From: JANQOH01 sp965214495
GTDB taxonomy: Bacteria > Pseudomonadota > Alphaproteobacteria > UBA7887
Length of the DNA: 64,000 bases
Assembly: GCA_965214495.1 (NCBI GenBank)
Contig: OZ243958.1
Span: 1,550,001-1,614,000, forward strand
Direction of reading: 5' to 3'
Shown here: piece by piece, positions 34,283-46,000 of the stretch
Numbering within the stretch: the stretch's first letter is position 1
Layout of the letters: every line of letters starts with the position of its first letter
Notes under the pieces: generated by a model
Database searches by the model: none
The model's input: only the letters and a program-made list of their open reading frames with translations
What the model was told of the DNA's origin: nothing
Translations under genes and position numbers: made by a program

Positions 34283-35278
34283 CTATCCGTAACCGGGGAA
34301 CCGCACCAGATTGCGGAGCGGCGTTTCGGGGCGGGCGCCGAAATGGCCTATCACTTCGGCGGCGGCGAGGCTGCCGAGATGGCCGGCTTCGGCCAGCGAT
34401 CGGCCGGAGGTGAAGGCGTGCAGGAAACCGGCGGCGTAGAGATCCCCCGCGCCGGTCGTATCGAGAACCCGCGCGACCGGGGCCGCCTCGATGACGTGCG
34501 TCTCACCTCCGCCGACGATCACCGACCCCTTTTCGCTGCGCGTCAGCACGGCAATGTCGCACTGCCCGCGAATGGCCCGCAGTCCGGCATCGAAGTCCGC
34601 CGCCTCGTATAGCGACATCAGTTCGGCTTCGTTCGCGAAGACGATATCGACTCCGCCGGAGACGAGCGCTCGAAACGCCGCGCGGTGCCGCTCGACGCAG
34701 AACCGGTCCGACAGGCTCATCGCCACCTTGCGCCCGGCCTCACGCGTCGTGTCGGCTGCCTTGCGGAAGGCATCGCGCCCGCCGGGCGGGTCCCACAGAT
34801 AGCCTTCCAGAAAGGTGACTTGCGAATCGGCGATCAACGCCGGATCGATATCTTCGGGGCCGAGTTCGACGGCGGCGCCGAGGAAAGTGCCCATGGTGCG
34901 TTGCGCGTCCGGGGTAACCAGGATGAGGCACCGCCCCGTGCCGGTGCCGTCCGCCGCGCGCGCGGTGTCGAAGCGCACGCCGCGCGCCCGGATATCGTCG
35001 GCGAACATGGCGCCGAGACGGTCGTCTCGCACCTTGCCGATGAATGCCGCCACATCGCCGAACGATGCGACACCGGCGACAGTGTTGGCCGCCGCCCCGC
35101 CGGAAACCTCGGCGCCGGAGTCCATCGCCGCGTAGAGGCGGTCGGCGCGCGCGCCGTCGATCAGGGTCATCGCCCCTTTCGGCAGGCCGTTCGCCTCGAC
35201 GAACGCATCGTCGGCGCGTGCGAGGACATCGACGATCGCGGCGCCGATCCCGACAACCGCGTGAGCCGGCTCAGACAC
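34283..35278 (-). CDS. PfkB-family carbohydrate kinase, adenosine kinase-like
   Basis: This 331-residue ribokinase-fold enzyme has an N-terminal VVGIGAAIVDVLARADD, substrate segment SGGAAANTVAGVASFG (first PfkB signature) and the C-terminal LDTTGAGDLYAAGFLHA (second signature, with the catalytic Asp and anion hole). The overall pattern matches the bacterial adenosine kinase group often found in alphaproteobacteria, which would salvage adenosine to AMP. A sugar substrate remains possible. It follows the fumarase gene on the same strand with an 18-bp gap. Confidence 0.88.
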   Translation of the reverse strand: MSEPAHAVVGIGAAIVDVLARADDAFVEANGLPKGAMTLIDGARADRLYAAMDSGAEVSGGAAANTVAGVASFGDVAAFIGKVRDDRLGAMFADDIRARGVRFDTARAADGTGTGRCLILVTPDAQRTMGTFLGAAVELGPEDIDPALIADSQVTFLEGYLWDPPGGRDAFRKAADTTREAGRKVAMSLSDRFCVERHRAAFRALVSGGVDIVFANEAELMSLYEAADFDAGLRAIRGQCDIAVLTRSEKGSVIVGGGETHVIEAAPVARVLDTTGAGDLYAAGFLHAFTSGRSLAEAGHLGSLAAAEVIGHFGARPETPLRNLVRFPGYG

Positions 35279-35296
35279 GGCGTTATCCTTGGGGTG

Positions 35297-36915
<1,619 letters not shown>

Positions 36916-36919
<4 letters not shown>

Positions 36920-37392
36920 CGGCCCGTCCCCTTTCTGCCGTCCGTGTCCTTGCGGAAATCGACCGCGACCACCGTCGCGTCTTCGCCCCCCGTCTTTTCG
37001 GGCGCCGATTCGGGTTCGGGCGCGCCTTCGACCCGGTCTGCCGGCTCGAACTGCAAGCTGAAATCGACTCCCGGGTCGGAGAACGCCGCAACGGCGGCGA
37101 ACGGGACGACGATCCGCTCGCGCACGCCGCCGAAACTCAGCGTGACCGCGAAACGGTCGCGCTCCACTTCAAGATTCCAGAACTGATGCTGGAGCACGAT
37201 CGTCATCCGGTCGGCGAAGCGCGCGCGCAGGCGTGGCGCGAGTTGCACGCCGGGAGCGTTCGTATCGAAGGCGATATAGAAGTGATGCTCGCCGGGCATA
37301 CCGGTTCGGGCGACGCGGGCCAGCGCTTCGCATACTACGCCGCGCAGCGCCGAGTGGATGAGCGCCTCGTAGTCGATCGACTCCCCGGCCAT
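36916..37392 (-). CDS. sspB: SspB, ClpXP adaptor for ssrA-tagged proteins
   Basis: This 158-residue protein has the alpha-type SspB pattern: DYEALIHSALRGVVCEALA, HHFYIAFDTNAPGVQLAPRL, MTIVLQHQFWNLEVERDRF, then VTLSFGGVRERIVVPFAAVA and an acidic tail ending in a basic ClpX-binding stretch (VVAVDFRKD). SspB tethers tmRNA-tagged peptides to ClpXP. It is striking that the ssrA gene itself lies about 165 bp upstream on the same strand. The ATG at 37392 is the family start; a long upstream extension of the frame overlaps ssrA and its terminator. Confidence 0.93.
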
Positions 37393-37520
37393 GGCCCCCC
37401 TCCCGCCGTGCCAGACGTTCCGGAACGAAATCGGCAGGCTCAGTCCGCCGTCCACGCGTCGGGCGTCGTCGATCGCCTGCGCCTTCGCAAGCCTGCCGCG
37501 CGGGAGGGGCGAATCGAGCC

Positions 37521-37557
37521 GAAAGAAATGGGGTGCTTCTGTTGCCAGGCGCACCCC
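37521..37557 (-). terminator. Intrinsic terminator of ssrA
   Basis: On the minus strand GGGGTGC pairs with GCACCCC across a 14-nt loop and is followed by ATTTCTTTC. It lies about 55 nt past the tag stop codon and upstream of sspB, where the ssrA transcript should end. The T-run is imperfect. Confidence 0.55.
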
Positions 37558-37842
37558 GAACCCCGCCCCGACGCTGCGAGTGCCGAGGGCTTGAAGCGAG
37601 ATTGCCGGCCGCCTAAGCGGCGAGCTTCATCTCCGCATAGTTGTCGTTGGCAACTATGTGTTTGGGCCGATAACGGTGGCACCGCGCCGGGCGAAAGCCG
37701 CATCTTTACCACGCATGTCGATCCTGTATCGCCCCCGTGAACGCCTGCCATGCAGGCCGTTGGTGGAGGCGCCGGGTACTGCCCCCGGGTCCATGACGCC
37801 TATTTCATGCCGCGTTTATCGCCATAGCCGGCCGCAGCCAGC
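37558..37842 (-). ncRNA. ssrA: tmRNA, circularly permuted two-piece type
   Basis: Read on the minus strand, the acceptor piece comes first and ends CGCCTCC-A-CCA (CCA at 37761-37763). A short spacer follows, then the coding piece beginning GGGGGCGATACAGGATCGAC at 37736. The seven-base acceptor stem GGGGGCG/CGCCTCC pairs fully and includes the G3-U70 wobble that AlaRS needs. The tag frame GCC AAC GAC ... GCT TAG (37613-37651) encodes ANDNYAEMKLAA, a typical alphaproteobacterial degradation tag ending in LAA. tmRNA rescues stalled ribosomes and tags the nascent chain for ClpXP. Outer boundaries are inferred from the promoter and terminator; mature ends of the two pieces are approximate. Confidence 0.94.
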
Positions 37843-37848
37843 GGGCTC

Positions 37849-37877
37849 GATATACTCGGTCCGGCGGCAATGCGCAA
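37849..37877 (-). promoter_or_regulatory. Sigma70-type promoter of ssrA
   Basis: TTGCGC (37872-37877) and TATATC (37849-37854) are separated by exactly 17 bp on the minus strand, placing the transcription start near 37842, just ahead of the acceptor piece of tmRNA. Confidence 0.55.
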
Positions 37878-37959
37878 TGGGTTGGCGCCAAGCCTGTCCG
37901 GTCGGTCGTGTGTCGGTTTGAAAATTGTTGGGGGCGTGGTGGCGACCGCGGGACGGCGG

Positions 37960-38095
37960 GGGCGCCAGGGCGCCGCGGAGGGGTGGGGGCGCCAGGCGGC
38001 ACCGGCCCGCCTGTAGGGGCGCCCCTTGTGGGCGCCCGAACGCCCGAACAGGCGGGGAACAAGGGTGGGCGACCACAAGGAGGGCGACCACAAGG
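37960..38095. repeat. REP-like GC-rich repeats downstream of the surface-protein gene
   Basis: This noncoding stretch has GGGGGCGCCAGG-type repeats, one copy of the palindromic core TAGGGGCGCCCCTTGTGGGC (shared with the 118-bp tandem array at 46.8-47.5 kb), and two to three copies of GGGCGACCACAAGG. Open frames crossing it are repeat artefacts. It lies between ssrA and the 3' end of the surface-protein gene. Confidence 0.7.
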
Positions 38096-38173
38096 GTTGC
38101 CCTTACGGATTGTTGGGGTTCGGTCGGGTTCGCGGCGAAGGTGGCTCGTTACACCGTTCCTGCCGCCGGACGT

Positions 38174-41100
38174 TCACCAGCGCAGTGCGGCGCGCAGGAA
38201 GACGCCGTGTTCGGGGGCGCCCGAGGGGCGCTCCCAGCGGTTGCTCTCGAGGCTCAGCGATGCCCGGCCGACTCTCAGCCGACCGCCCAGGCGGTAGCGG
38301 CGGTCGCCGTCGTCGGCCAGCGCCGCCCCGCCATACGGGGTGAGGACGCCCGCGCCGCCGAGGGCTGCCACGCCCCAGCCCAGCTCCGCCTCGATGCGTC
38401 CGACCGGCGCGCTGCCGTTCGCCGTGCGGGGACCGGCCATGCCGTCCTCCCACAACCGCGCCGCACCGCTCGCGGTCTCGCCCCAGGACGGCGCCAGGCT
38501 CAGCGACAGGCCGCGCCGGTCGGCGCCGGGGTCGAGCCGGACGAAACCCGACGCGCCCCACTCCTCGACGCCGCCGCCGTGCGCCGCCAGCACCCGCCCC
38601 GCGAGCTCTGCGGTCAGACCCCGGCCCCGGTCGGCCCAGCGGAGACCGCCGCCGACCTCCACACCCGCCCCGGTCTCGCCGTCACCCCCGTCCCAGCGCG
38701 CCCCGAGATCCAGGGACGGCGTCACCGTCGCGCCAGGGGAGAGCGTGAAGGCGCGCGAACCCTCCAGCGCAAAGCGCAGCCGGCGGGTCCTTACGCTCAC
38801 GCCGGCGATCAAGCCGCCATTGTCGTCGATCTCCAGACTCGCCGCCTGGGCCTCGCCCTTCAAAGCCAGCAACAACGCGCCGGCGGACACCAGCCGCGTG
38901 CGGCCCCCGGCCGCCGCCGTCAGCAGCGCCGCGTCGCTCGACTGACGCCCCGCCGCCTGCGCCTCGGCCTCCCCGTCGTCGATCTCGATCTCGCCGGCGC
39001 CGTAGCCCGCCACCGCCCACAGGCGCGAGCCGTCCGACAGCGTCCCGCCGACATAGGGGTGGACGCTCGTCATCCGGCTGTCGTGCACGCCCTCGACCGG
39101 CGCCTCTCCGCGCCGGTCGATATAGTCGATCGACCCTTCCGACCGGGACACCGCCGCGCCGGCCCGGAGGCCGGAGCCGAGAGCGACGTCGGCGCCGAGA
39201 TGGGCGGCGAACATGTCGCCCCGCCAGTCCACCGGGCCGTCGAGCGACAGGCGGCGCCAGTCCCCCGCGCCCCAGACCGCGACATCGCCGCCCGCGAGAC
39301 CCAGCGCGAACGACTCGCCGGCCAGCGCTTCGCGCCAGGAGAACGCGCCGTCTTCGAGCGCCCACCGGTTCGCCCTCAGGATGCCGGCAAGCGAGGAAAG
39401 CGCTTCCCTCTCGGCGTCCGCCATGCCGGTCACCGCGGCGTCGAAGCGGCCCGCCACCGCCTCGGCGGCGCTGGCCGCGAACGCCCGCGCGAGCTCCGGC
39501 AGGACCGCGGCGTTCACCTCCTCGAGCCGCTCCCGCGTTATCGTGGCGGCGGCGGTCACCTCGATGGTGAAGGCGAGCTCGGCCCGGTCGCCGTCCCGGT
39601 CGGTCGCCGTCCAGGCGAACACGGTCGTCTCCATCGCCTCGGTCGGCGTGCCCGCGAGGATGCGCGCGGCGCCGTCGAACGTCAGCCCGGCCGGCAGAGC
39701 GGGCGCGAGGCGGTAGGTCAGCTCCCCGTTGCCGCCGGTCGCCGACGGCAGCACGAGTGGATCGATCGGCCGGCCCTCCACGTAGTGTTGCGCGGCGACC
39801 GCGGCGTCGCCGAAGCTCGGTATCAGGTCCTCCACGACGGCGATGCCGACGCTCAACGCGGCGGCGTCGCCGTCGGCGTCCCTCGCCGTCAGCGTGAGGG
39901 TCGCCGTGCCCACCGTCGCAGGCGTGCCGCTCAGGATGCGGGCGGCGGCGTCATGGCGCAGTCCCTCCGGGAGATCGTCGGCGCCGGCGAGCGTGTAGGT
40001 CAGACGGCCGTTTCCGCCCGTCGCCCCGGGCAGCTCCACCTCCCCGATGTCGGTGTTCCGTATCCACTCATAGCTGACGGTCTCCTCGCCGAACGACGGC
40101 ATCAGGTCGGGAACGACGGCGATGTCGAAGGTCAGCGATGCGCGGTCGGGGTCCCGATCGTCGGAGTCGGTGACCGTCCAGGTGAACTCCGTCGTGGGGA
40201 ACGCCGCGGTCGGCGTGCCGGAGACGGTGCGCGCCGCCGCGTCGAACACGAGGCCGGCGGGCAGGTCGGGCATCAGGTCGTAGATCAGCGCGCCGTTCCC
40301 GCCCTCTGCATCGGGCAATACGACCGTGTCGATCTCCGTGCCCACGGTCCAGGTCCGGGCAAGGACGGTCCTGTCGCCGAACGACGGCATCAGGTCGGCG
40401 TCGTCGTCGGCAATGGTCAGCACCGGCGAGGCCGGGGACACCGCCAAACCCACGGTCGTGGCGCCGCCCACCGTCACCGTCTCCCCGGCGCCCTCGTCCA
40501 GCGTGTCGTCAACCGGCACGATCTCGAACGTCCCCGCGGCCTGGCCCGCCCCTGCCGGGATCGCGATCGCCGGCAGGGTCCCGACGGAATAGTCCGCCGG
40601 CGAGACGGCGGTGCCGTCCGCCACGGTCACCGTCACCACCGTCGCCTCGGCAAGTGTGGTCCCGCCCTCCAGCGAGGCCGTCACCGTCACGGTCCGCGAC
40701 CCGCCGCCTTCGGCCACCCGGCCCTGGTGGCCCGCCATATCCGCGTCGGTGTCCAGCGTCAGCGCCACACCCGTCGGCGGGCCGTCGTCGTCGGTAATGG
40801 TCAGGTCCGCGCCGGTCACCGTCAGTCCCACCGTCGTCGTCCCGGTCACCGACACCGTCTCGCCGTCGTCGTCGATCACGTCGTCCACCGGCGCGATCGC
40901 GAACGTCCCGGTGGCGCTCACCTGACCCGCAGCGATCTCGATCTCGAACGGATCGGCCACCGTCGCCGTGTAGTCCGTCATGGCGGTCGCCGTGCCGGCG
41001 GCCACCGTCACTGTCACCACCGTCGCCTCGGTGCGCGTCGTCCCGCCCGCCAGCGCCGCCTTCACCGTCACCGTCTGCGACCCGCCGCCCTCGTCCACCG

Positions 41101-41923
41101 CCGCCTGCTCGCCCGGCGTCTGCGCATCGCCGTCGAGGCTCAACAACACACCCGTCGGCGGGCCGTCGTCGTCGGTGACGGTCAGCACCGGCAAGGCCGC
41201 CGACACCGCCAGACCTATCGTCGTGGCGCCGCCCACCGTCACCGTCTCGCCCGTCCCCTCGTCCAGCGTGTCCTCAACCGGCACGATCTCGAAGGTCCCC
41301 GTGGCCTCGTTCGCCCCCGCCGCGATGACGATCACCGGCAAAGGCCCGACCGAATAGTCCGCCGGCGAAACCGCCGTGCCGTCCGACACCGTCACCGTCA
41401 CCGCCGTCGCCTCGGTGCGCGTCGTGCCCCCCTCAAGCGACGCCGTCACGCTCACCGTCTGCGCTTCGCCGTTCTCCAGAACCCCGTTCTGGTTGCCCGC
41501 CATATCCGCGTCGGTGTCCAGCGCCAGCGACACACCCGTCGGCGCCGTGTCGTCGTCGGTGTTGACCACGCTCACGTCGTCGGGGTCGGCGCCGCTGTAG
41601 TCGGTGTCGGTGCTCGTCGCCGCAGCCAGCACGATGGTGTAGCTCCGGTCGCCGTCGTCCACGTTGTCGTCCACGCCGGTGACGGTGACGGTCTGCGCCG
41701 TGTTCCAGTTCCCGGTGGTGAACGTCAGGGTCGCCGGCTCTACCGTGCCCTCGCCGGTGTCCGAACTGCTCACCCCGATGCTCACGTCCGCAGTCGGCGC
41801 ACTGTCCAACGCCACCGTGAACGTCGCCTCGCCGCCCGCCTCGGTCGTGGTCAGCGAGGTCTCCCCCTGCGGCAGCGTCACCGTGATGCCGGCCGCGTCG
41901 TCGTCGGTGTTGGTCACGCTCAC
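38174..41923 (-). CDS. C-terminal part of a giant surface protein: Calx-beta-like repeats, Ig-like modules, autotransporter barrel
   Basis: These 1249 residues continue the protein encoded at 41920-46491 in another frame. Residues 1 to about 510 are Calx-beta-like repeats (recurring TEAGGEATFTVALDS, TVTVTGVDD). About 510-790 are three putative Ig-like modules with the LPAGLTFDGAARILAGTP pattern. From about 800 to the end is an autotransporter-type beta barrel: an alpha-helical entry (REALSSLAGILRANRWALED), alternating strands, and a terminal aromatic-containing strand ending RAALRW. The GTG at 41923 overlaps the upstream TGA (GTGA), so reinitiation could occur, but without the upstream signal peptide this part could not be exported. 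It is best read as the 3' half of a frameshifted gene. Confidence 0.8.
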   Translation of the reverse strand: MSVTNTDDDAAGITVTLPQGETSLTTTEAGGEATFTVALDSAPTADVSIGVSSSDTGEGTVEPATLTFTTGNWNTAQTVTVTGVDDNVDDGDRSYTIVLAAATSTDTDYSGADPDDVSVVNTDDDTAPTGVSLALDTDADMAGNQNGVLENGEAQTVSVTASLEGGTTRTEATAVTVTVSDGTAVSPADYSVGPLPVIVIAAGANEATGTFEIVPVEDTLDEGTGETVTVGGATTIGLAVSAALPVLTVTDDDGPPTGVLLSLDGDAQTPGEQAAVDEGGGSQTVTVKAALAGGTTRTEATVVTVTVAAGTATAMTDYTATVADPFEIEIAAGQVSATGTFAIAPVDDVIDDDGETVSVTGTTTVGLTVTGADLTITDDDGPPTGVALTLDTDADMAGHQGRVAEGGGSRTVTVTASLEGGTTLAEATVVTVTVADGTAVSPADYSVGTLPAIAIPAGAGQAAGTFEIVPVDDTLDEGAGETVTVGGATTVGLAVSPASPVLTIADDDADLMPSFGDRTVLARTWTVGTEIDTVVLPDAEGGNGALIYDLMPDLPAGLVFDAAARTVSGTPTAAFPTTEFTWTVTDSDDRDPDRASLTFDIAVVPDLMPSFGEETVSYEWIRNTDIGEVELPGATGGNGRLTYTLAGADDLPEGLRHDAAARILSGTPATVGTATLTLTARDADGDAAALSVGIAVVEDLIPSFGDAAVAAQHYVEGRPIDPLVLPSATGGNGELTYRLAPALPAGLTFDGAARILAGTPTEAMETTVFAWTATDRDGDRAELAFTIEVTAAATITRERLEEVNAAVLPELARAFAASAAEAVAGRFDAAVTGMADAEREALSSLAGILRANRWALEDGAFSWREALAGESFALGLAGGDVAVWGAGDWRRLSLDGPVDWRGDMFAAHLGADVALGSGLRAGAAVSRSEGSIDYIDRRGEAPVEGVHDSRMTSVHPYVGGTLSDGSRLWAVAGYGAGEIEIDDGEAEAQAAGRQSSDAALLTAAAGGRTRLVSAGALLLALKGEAQAASLEIDDNGGLIAGVSVRTRRLRFALEGSRAFTLSPGATVTPSLDLGARWDGGDGETGAGVEVGGGLRWADRGRGLTAELAGRVLAAHGGGVEEWGASGFVRLDPGADRRGLSLSLAPSWGETASGAARLWEDGMAGPRTANGSAPVGRIEAELGWGVAALGGAGVLTPYGGAALADDGDRRYRLGGRLRVGRASLSLESNRWERPSGAPEHGVFLRAALRW

Positions 41924-43080
41924 GTCGCCGGGGTCGGTGCCGCCGCCAGCACGATGGTGTAGCCCTGGTCGCCGTCGTCCACGGCGTCGTCCACCCCGGT
42001 GACGGTGACGGTCTGCGCCGTGTTCCAGTTGTCCGGCGTGAACTCCAGGCTCGCCGGCGCCACCGTGCCCTCGCCGGTATCATCGCTGCTCACGGCGATG
42101 CTCACGTCCGCCGTCGGCACGCTGTCCAGCGCCACCGTGAACGTCGCCTCGCCCCCCGCTTCGGTGGTGGTCAGCGAGGTCAGCCCCTGGGGCAGCGTCA
42201 CCGTGATGCCGGCCGCGTCGTCGTCGGTGTTGGTCACGCTCACGTCGCCGGGGTCGGTGCCGCCGTAGTTGGCGTCGGTGCTCGTCGCCGCCGCCAGCAC
42301 GATGGTGTAGCCCTGGTCGCCGTCGTCCACGGCGTCGTCCACCCCGGTGACGGTGACGGTCTGCGCCGTGTTCCAGTTCCCGGTGGTGAACGTCAGCGTC
42401 GCCGGCGCCACCGTGCCCTCGGTCGTATCATCGCTGCTCACCCCGATGCTCACGTCCGCCGTCGGCGCGCTGTCCAGCGCCACCGTGAACGTCGCCTCGC
42501 CGCCCGCCTCGGTCGTGGTCAGCGAGGTCTCCCCCTGCGGCAGCGTCACCGCGATCCCCGCCGTGTCGTCGTCGGTGTTGGTCACGCTCACGTCGTCCGG
42601 GTCGGTGCCGCCGTAGTTGGTGTCGGTGCTCGTCGCCGCCGCCAGCACGATGGTGTAGCCCTGGTCGCCGTCGTCCACGGCGTCGTCCACCCCCGTGACG
42701 GTGACGGTCTGCGCCGTATTCCAGTTCCCGGTGGTGAAGGTCAGCGTCGCCGGCGCCACCGTGCCCTCGGTCAGGTCGTCGCTGCTCACCCCGATGCTCG
42801 CGTCGGCGGTCGGCGCGCTGTCCAGCGCCACCGTGAACGTCGCCTCGCCGCCCGCCTCGGTCGTGGTCAGCGAGGTCAGCCCCTGGGGCAGCGTCACCGT
42901 GACGCCGGCCGCGTCGTCGTCGGTGTTGGTCACGCTCACGTCGTCCGGGTCGGCGCCGCCGTAGTTGGTGTCGGTGCTCTCCGCCGCAGCCAGCTTGATG
43001 GTGTAGCTCCGATCGCCGTCGTCCACGGCGTCGTCCACGCCGGTGACGGTCACCGTTTTGGCGGCGTAGTCGCTCGCGGT
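41900..43080 (-). repeat. Near-identical 348-bp coding repeats in the surface-protein gene
   Basis: Blocks recur every 348 bp (equivalent points at about 41999, 42347 and 42695), each encoding a 116-residue Calx-beta-like unit. A fourth, more divergent copy lies on each side. Since 348 is a multiple of 3, recombination between whole units would keep the frame and change only protein length. The 28-nt deletion that breaks the frame lies at the 3' edge of this array. Confidence 0.88.
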
Positions 43081-46000
43081 GAAGGTCAGCGTCGCCGGCG
43101 CCACCGTGCCCTCGGTCAGGTCATCGCTGCTCACCCCGATGCTCACGTCGGCGGTCGGCTCGCTGTCCAGCGCCACCGTGAACGTCGCCTCGCCGCCCGC
43201 CTCGGTGGTGTCGCCGTCGATCGCCGTCACCGTAATCCCGGCCGTGTCGTCGTCGGTGATGGTCAGGTCCGCGCCGGTCACGGGCAGCCCCACAGCAGCG
43301 GCCGTGCTCCCGGTCACCGCCACCGTCTCGCCCGGCTCGTCGATCGCGTCGTCCACCGGCGTGACCGTGAACGTCCCCGTCTCGCTCGCCTGACCCGCAG
43401 GGATCTCGATCTCGAACGGATCGGCCACCGTCGCCGCGTAGTCCGTCGTCTCCGTCGCCGTGCCGGCCGCCACCGTCACCGTCACTATCGTCGCCTCGGC
43501 CCGCGTCGTCCCGCCGGTCAGCGACGCCTTCACCGTCACCGTCTGCTCGCCGCCGCCCTCGTCCACCTCAGCCTGCTCGCCCGTCGTCTGCGTATCCCCG
43601 TCCAGGCTCAGCACCACTCCGGTCGGTGGGTTGTCGTCGTCGATGTTGACCACGCTTACGTCGTCCGGGTTGAAGCCGCTGTAGTTGGTGTCGGTGCTGG
43701 TCGCGGCGGCCAGCACGATGCTGTAGGTCACATCGCCGTCGTCCACGTCGTCGTCCACCCCGGTCACGGTCACCGTTTTGGCGGCGTAGTCGCTCGCGGT
43801 GAAGGTCAGCGTCGCCGGCTCCACCGTGCCCTCGGCCAGATCGTCGCTGCTCACCCCGATGCTCACGTCGGCGGTCGGCTCGCTGTCGAGGGCCACCGTG
43901 AACGTGGCCTGGCCGCCCGCTTCGGTGGTGGTCAGCGAGGTCAGCTCCTGGGGCAGCGTCACCGTAATCCCGGCCGCGTCGTCCTCCTCGATGGTCAACG
44001 TCACGTCGGCCGGCGCCGTCACCCCCTGGTCGTTGACCGCCGTCGCCGACACGGTCACCTCCTTGTCCGGCGCGGCCACCTCGTCGTTCACCGCCGTGAC
44101 GGTGACGACGCCGGTGCTTTCCGTCTCGCCGGCCGCGATGCTGAGGGTGGCGTTCTCGCTCAACGTGAAATGGCCCGCCGCCGCCGGCGCCACCGCCTCG
44201 GCCGTCACCGTCACCGTGGTGTCCTCGCTCGACGCCCCGCTCAGGCTCGCGGTCACGGTGCTCACCCCGCCGTCCTCGCCGATCGCGGCCGGGTCCAGCG
44301 CCAGACTCACGAGCGGCGGGCCCTCGTCGTCGGCGATGACGATGACGGCCTCGTTGACGGTGAGGCCGGCGGTCGTTCCGGTCACCTTCACGGTTTCCTC
44401 GCCGTCGTTCACGTCGTCGTCGAGCACCGTCAGCGAGAAACGCCCCGTGCCGCGCCATGCGTTTGCAGGGATGGTGACGCTGAAAGGCGCAACGGCGGTG
44501 AAGTCTTCGCCTGCGGTCGCGGTCCCGCCTGTCACCGAGACAGCGACAACGGTAGGCGTGGGCCGTCTTGGCCCTCCGAATTCGGTGGAGCCGGGGAACG
44601 ACGCGGTGACGGTGACGTTACGGTTCCCGCCGTCCTCCGCGACCCGCGCCGGCGAGACTTCCAGGTCCACGGCCGTCGGCGTTTCGTCGTCGACGATATT
44701 GGCAATGAAGAAAGAGAACCCGCCTCCATCAATCGTGCAAACGACATGTACCGACTTTGGACCGTCGGTCAAGTCATTGTCGATCGGCTCCAACGTGAAG
44801 GTCGCCGTTCCCTCGGTTTCGAGCGCGGGAATGGTGACGGTGAACGGATCGACGGTGGTGTAACGGTCGCTCGTGGAGACAGTGCACGGAATGTCGGTAT
44901 CCGTGGACCGGGTTGTGACGCCGGCGTAACTCATGGTGACGTCGATCTCCGCTCCGACGCCATTTTCCTGAACGCTCACCAGAGCGGTCGGGCGCAGTGC
45001 CTGGATGATCCCTATCGCGTCGTTGTCGGCGATCGTCACCGTGGCCGGCGTGACGGTGCTCATGCCCTGCGTGCCCTGGACCGTCAGGGTCTCCCCGCCC
45101 TCGGATACGTTGTCATCGTCCACCGTCAGCGTGAAGGTCGCCGTACCGCTGGATTCGTTCGCGGGGATGGTGACGCTGAAGGGCGTGACGGCGGTGAAGT
45201 CTTCGCCTGCGGTCGCGGTCCCGTCCGCCACCGTGGCACTGACGACGGTGGCCTCGGGCCGGGTTACGCTGCCGGGGAAGGACGCGGTGACGGTGATCTG
45301 CGTGCTCCCGCTGTCTTCCTCGACCAGCTCGGGATCGACGCCGAGGACGATGGCGTTGTCCTCGAACAGGACGAGCGAAGGCCCCACGGCGGTCCGGATG
45401 CCGTAGAAACCCGCCGGAACCTCGGGCGGGTCGCCCAGAGACACCGTGACCTGGCCGGCGCCCGTTGCCGTGACGGAACCGCTTTCAGTCATGCCCGCCG
45501 CCAGGGTCGCCGTGGCGGCGGACAGCGTGCCGCCCGCGACCGAAAGGTCGGCGATCATTTCGAACGGCGCGCCCTCGGCGAGCCTGACCGCCACCTGCGC
45601 GGGGCCCTGCGCGTTCAAGTGCTGCGCGTCCGTGCGCGCCAACTCCAGCATGAGAGTAAAGGGGGCTCCAGAATTCCGTATCAGATTCAGACTTCTCAGG
45701 CTGGTGAGATCGGCGAACACACCCGCCGGCAGCGCGGTCAGGTCGTTGTCTCTCAAACGTAGCGTGTGCAGTCTGGTGAGACCGGAGAAGACATCCACCG
45801 GCAGCGCAGTCAGGCCGTTCTCCTCCAACTTCAGATGGCCCAGGTTGGTGAGACCGGAGAAGACATTCGCCGGCAGCGCGGTCAGGCCGTTGTTTCGCAA
45901 GCTCAGCGTTCTCAGACTGGAAAGACCGGTGAACACGCTCTCCGGCAGCGTGGCCAGATCGTTGACTTCCAAGCGCAGCGTGCTCAGGTTGGTGAGACCG

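Noticed and set aside
37440..37751. 103-codon minus-strand frame and a long N-terminal extension of sspB
   Set aside because: Both run through the tmRNA coding piece and its terminator, so they are RNA-gene shadows.
37925..41962. 1345-codon plus-strand frame opposite the surface-protein gene
   Set aside because: It is the antisense of the Calx-beta repeats and barrel and shows only Arg/Gly/His-rich repeat shadows.
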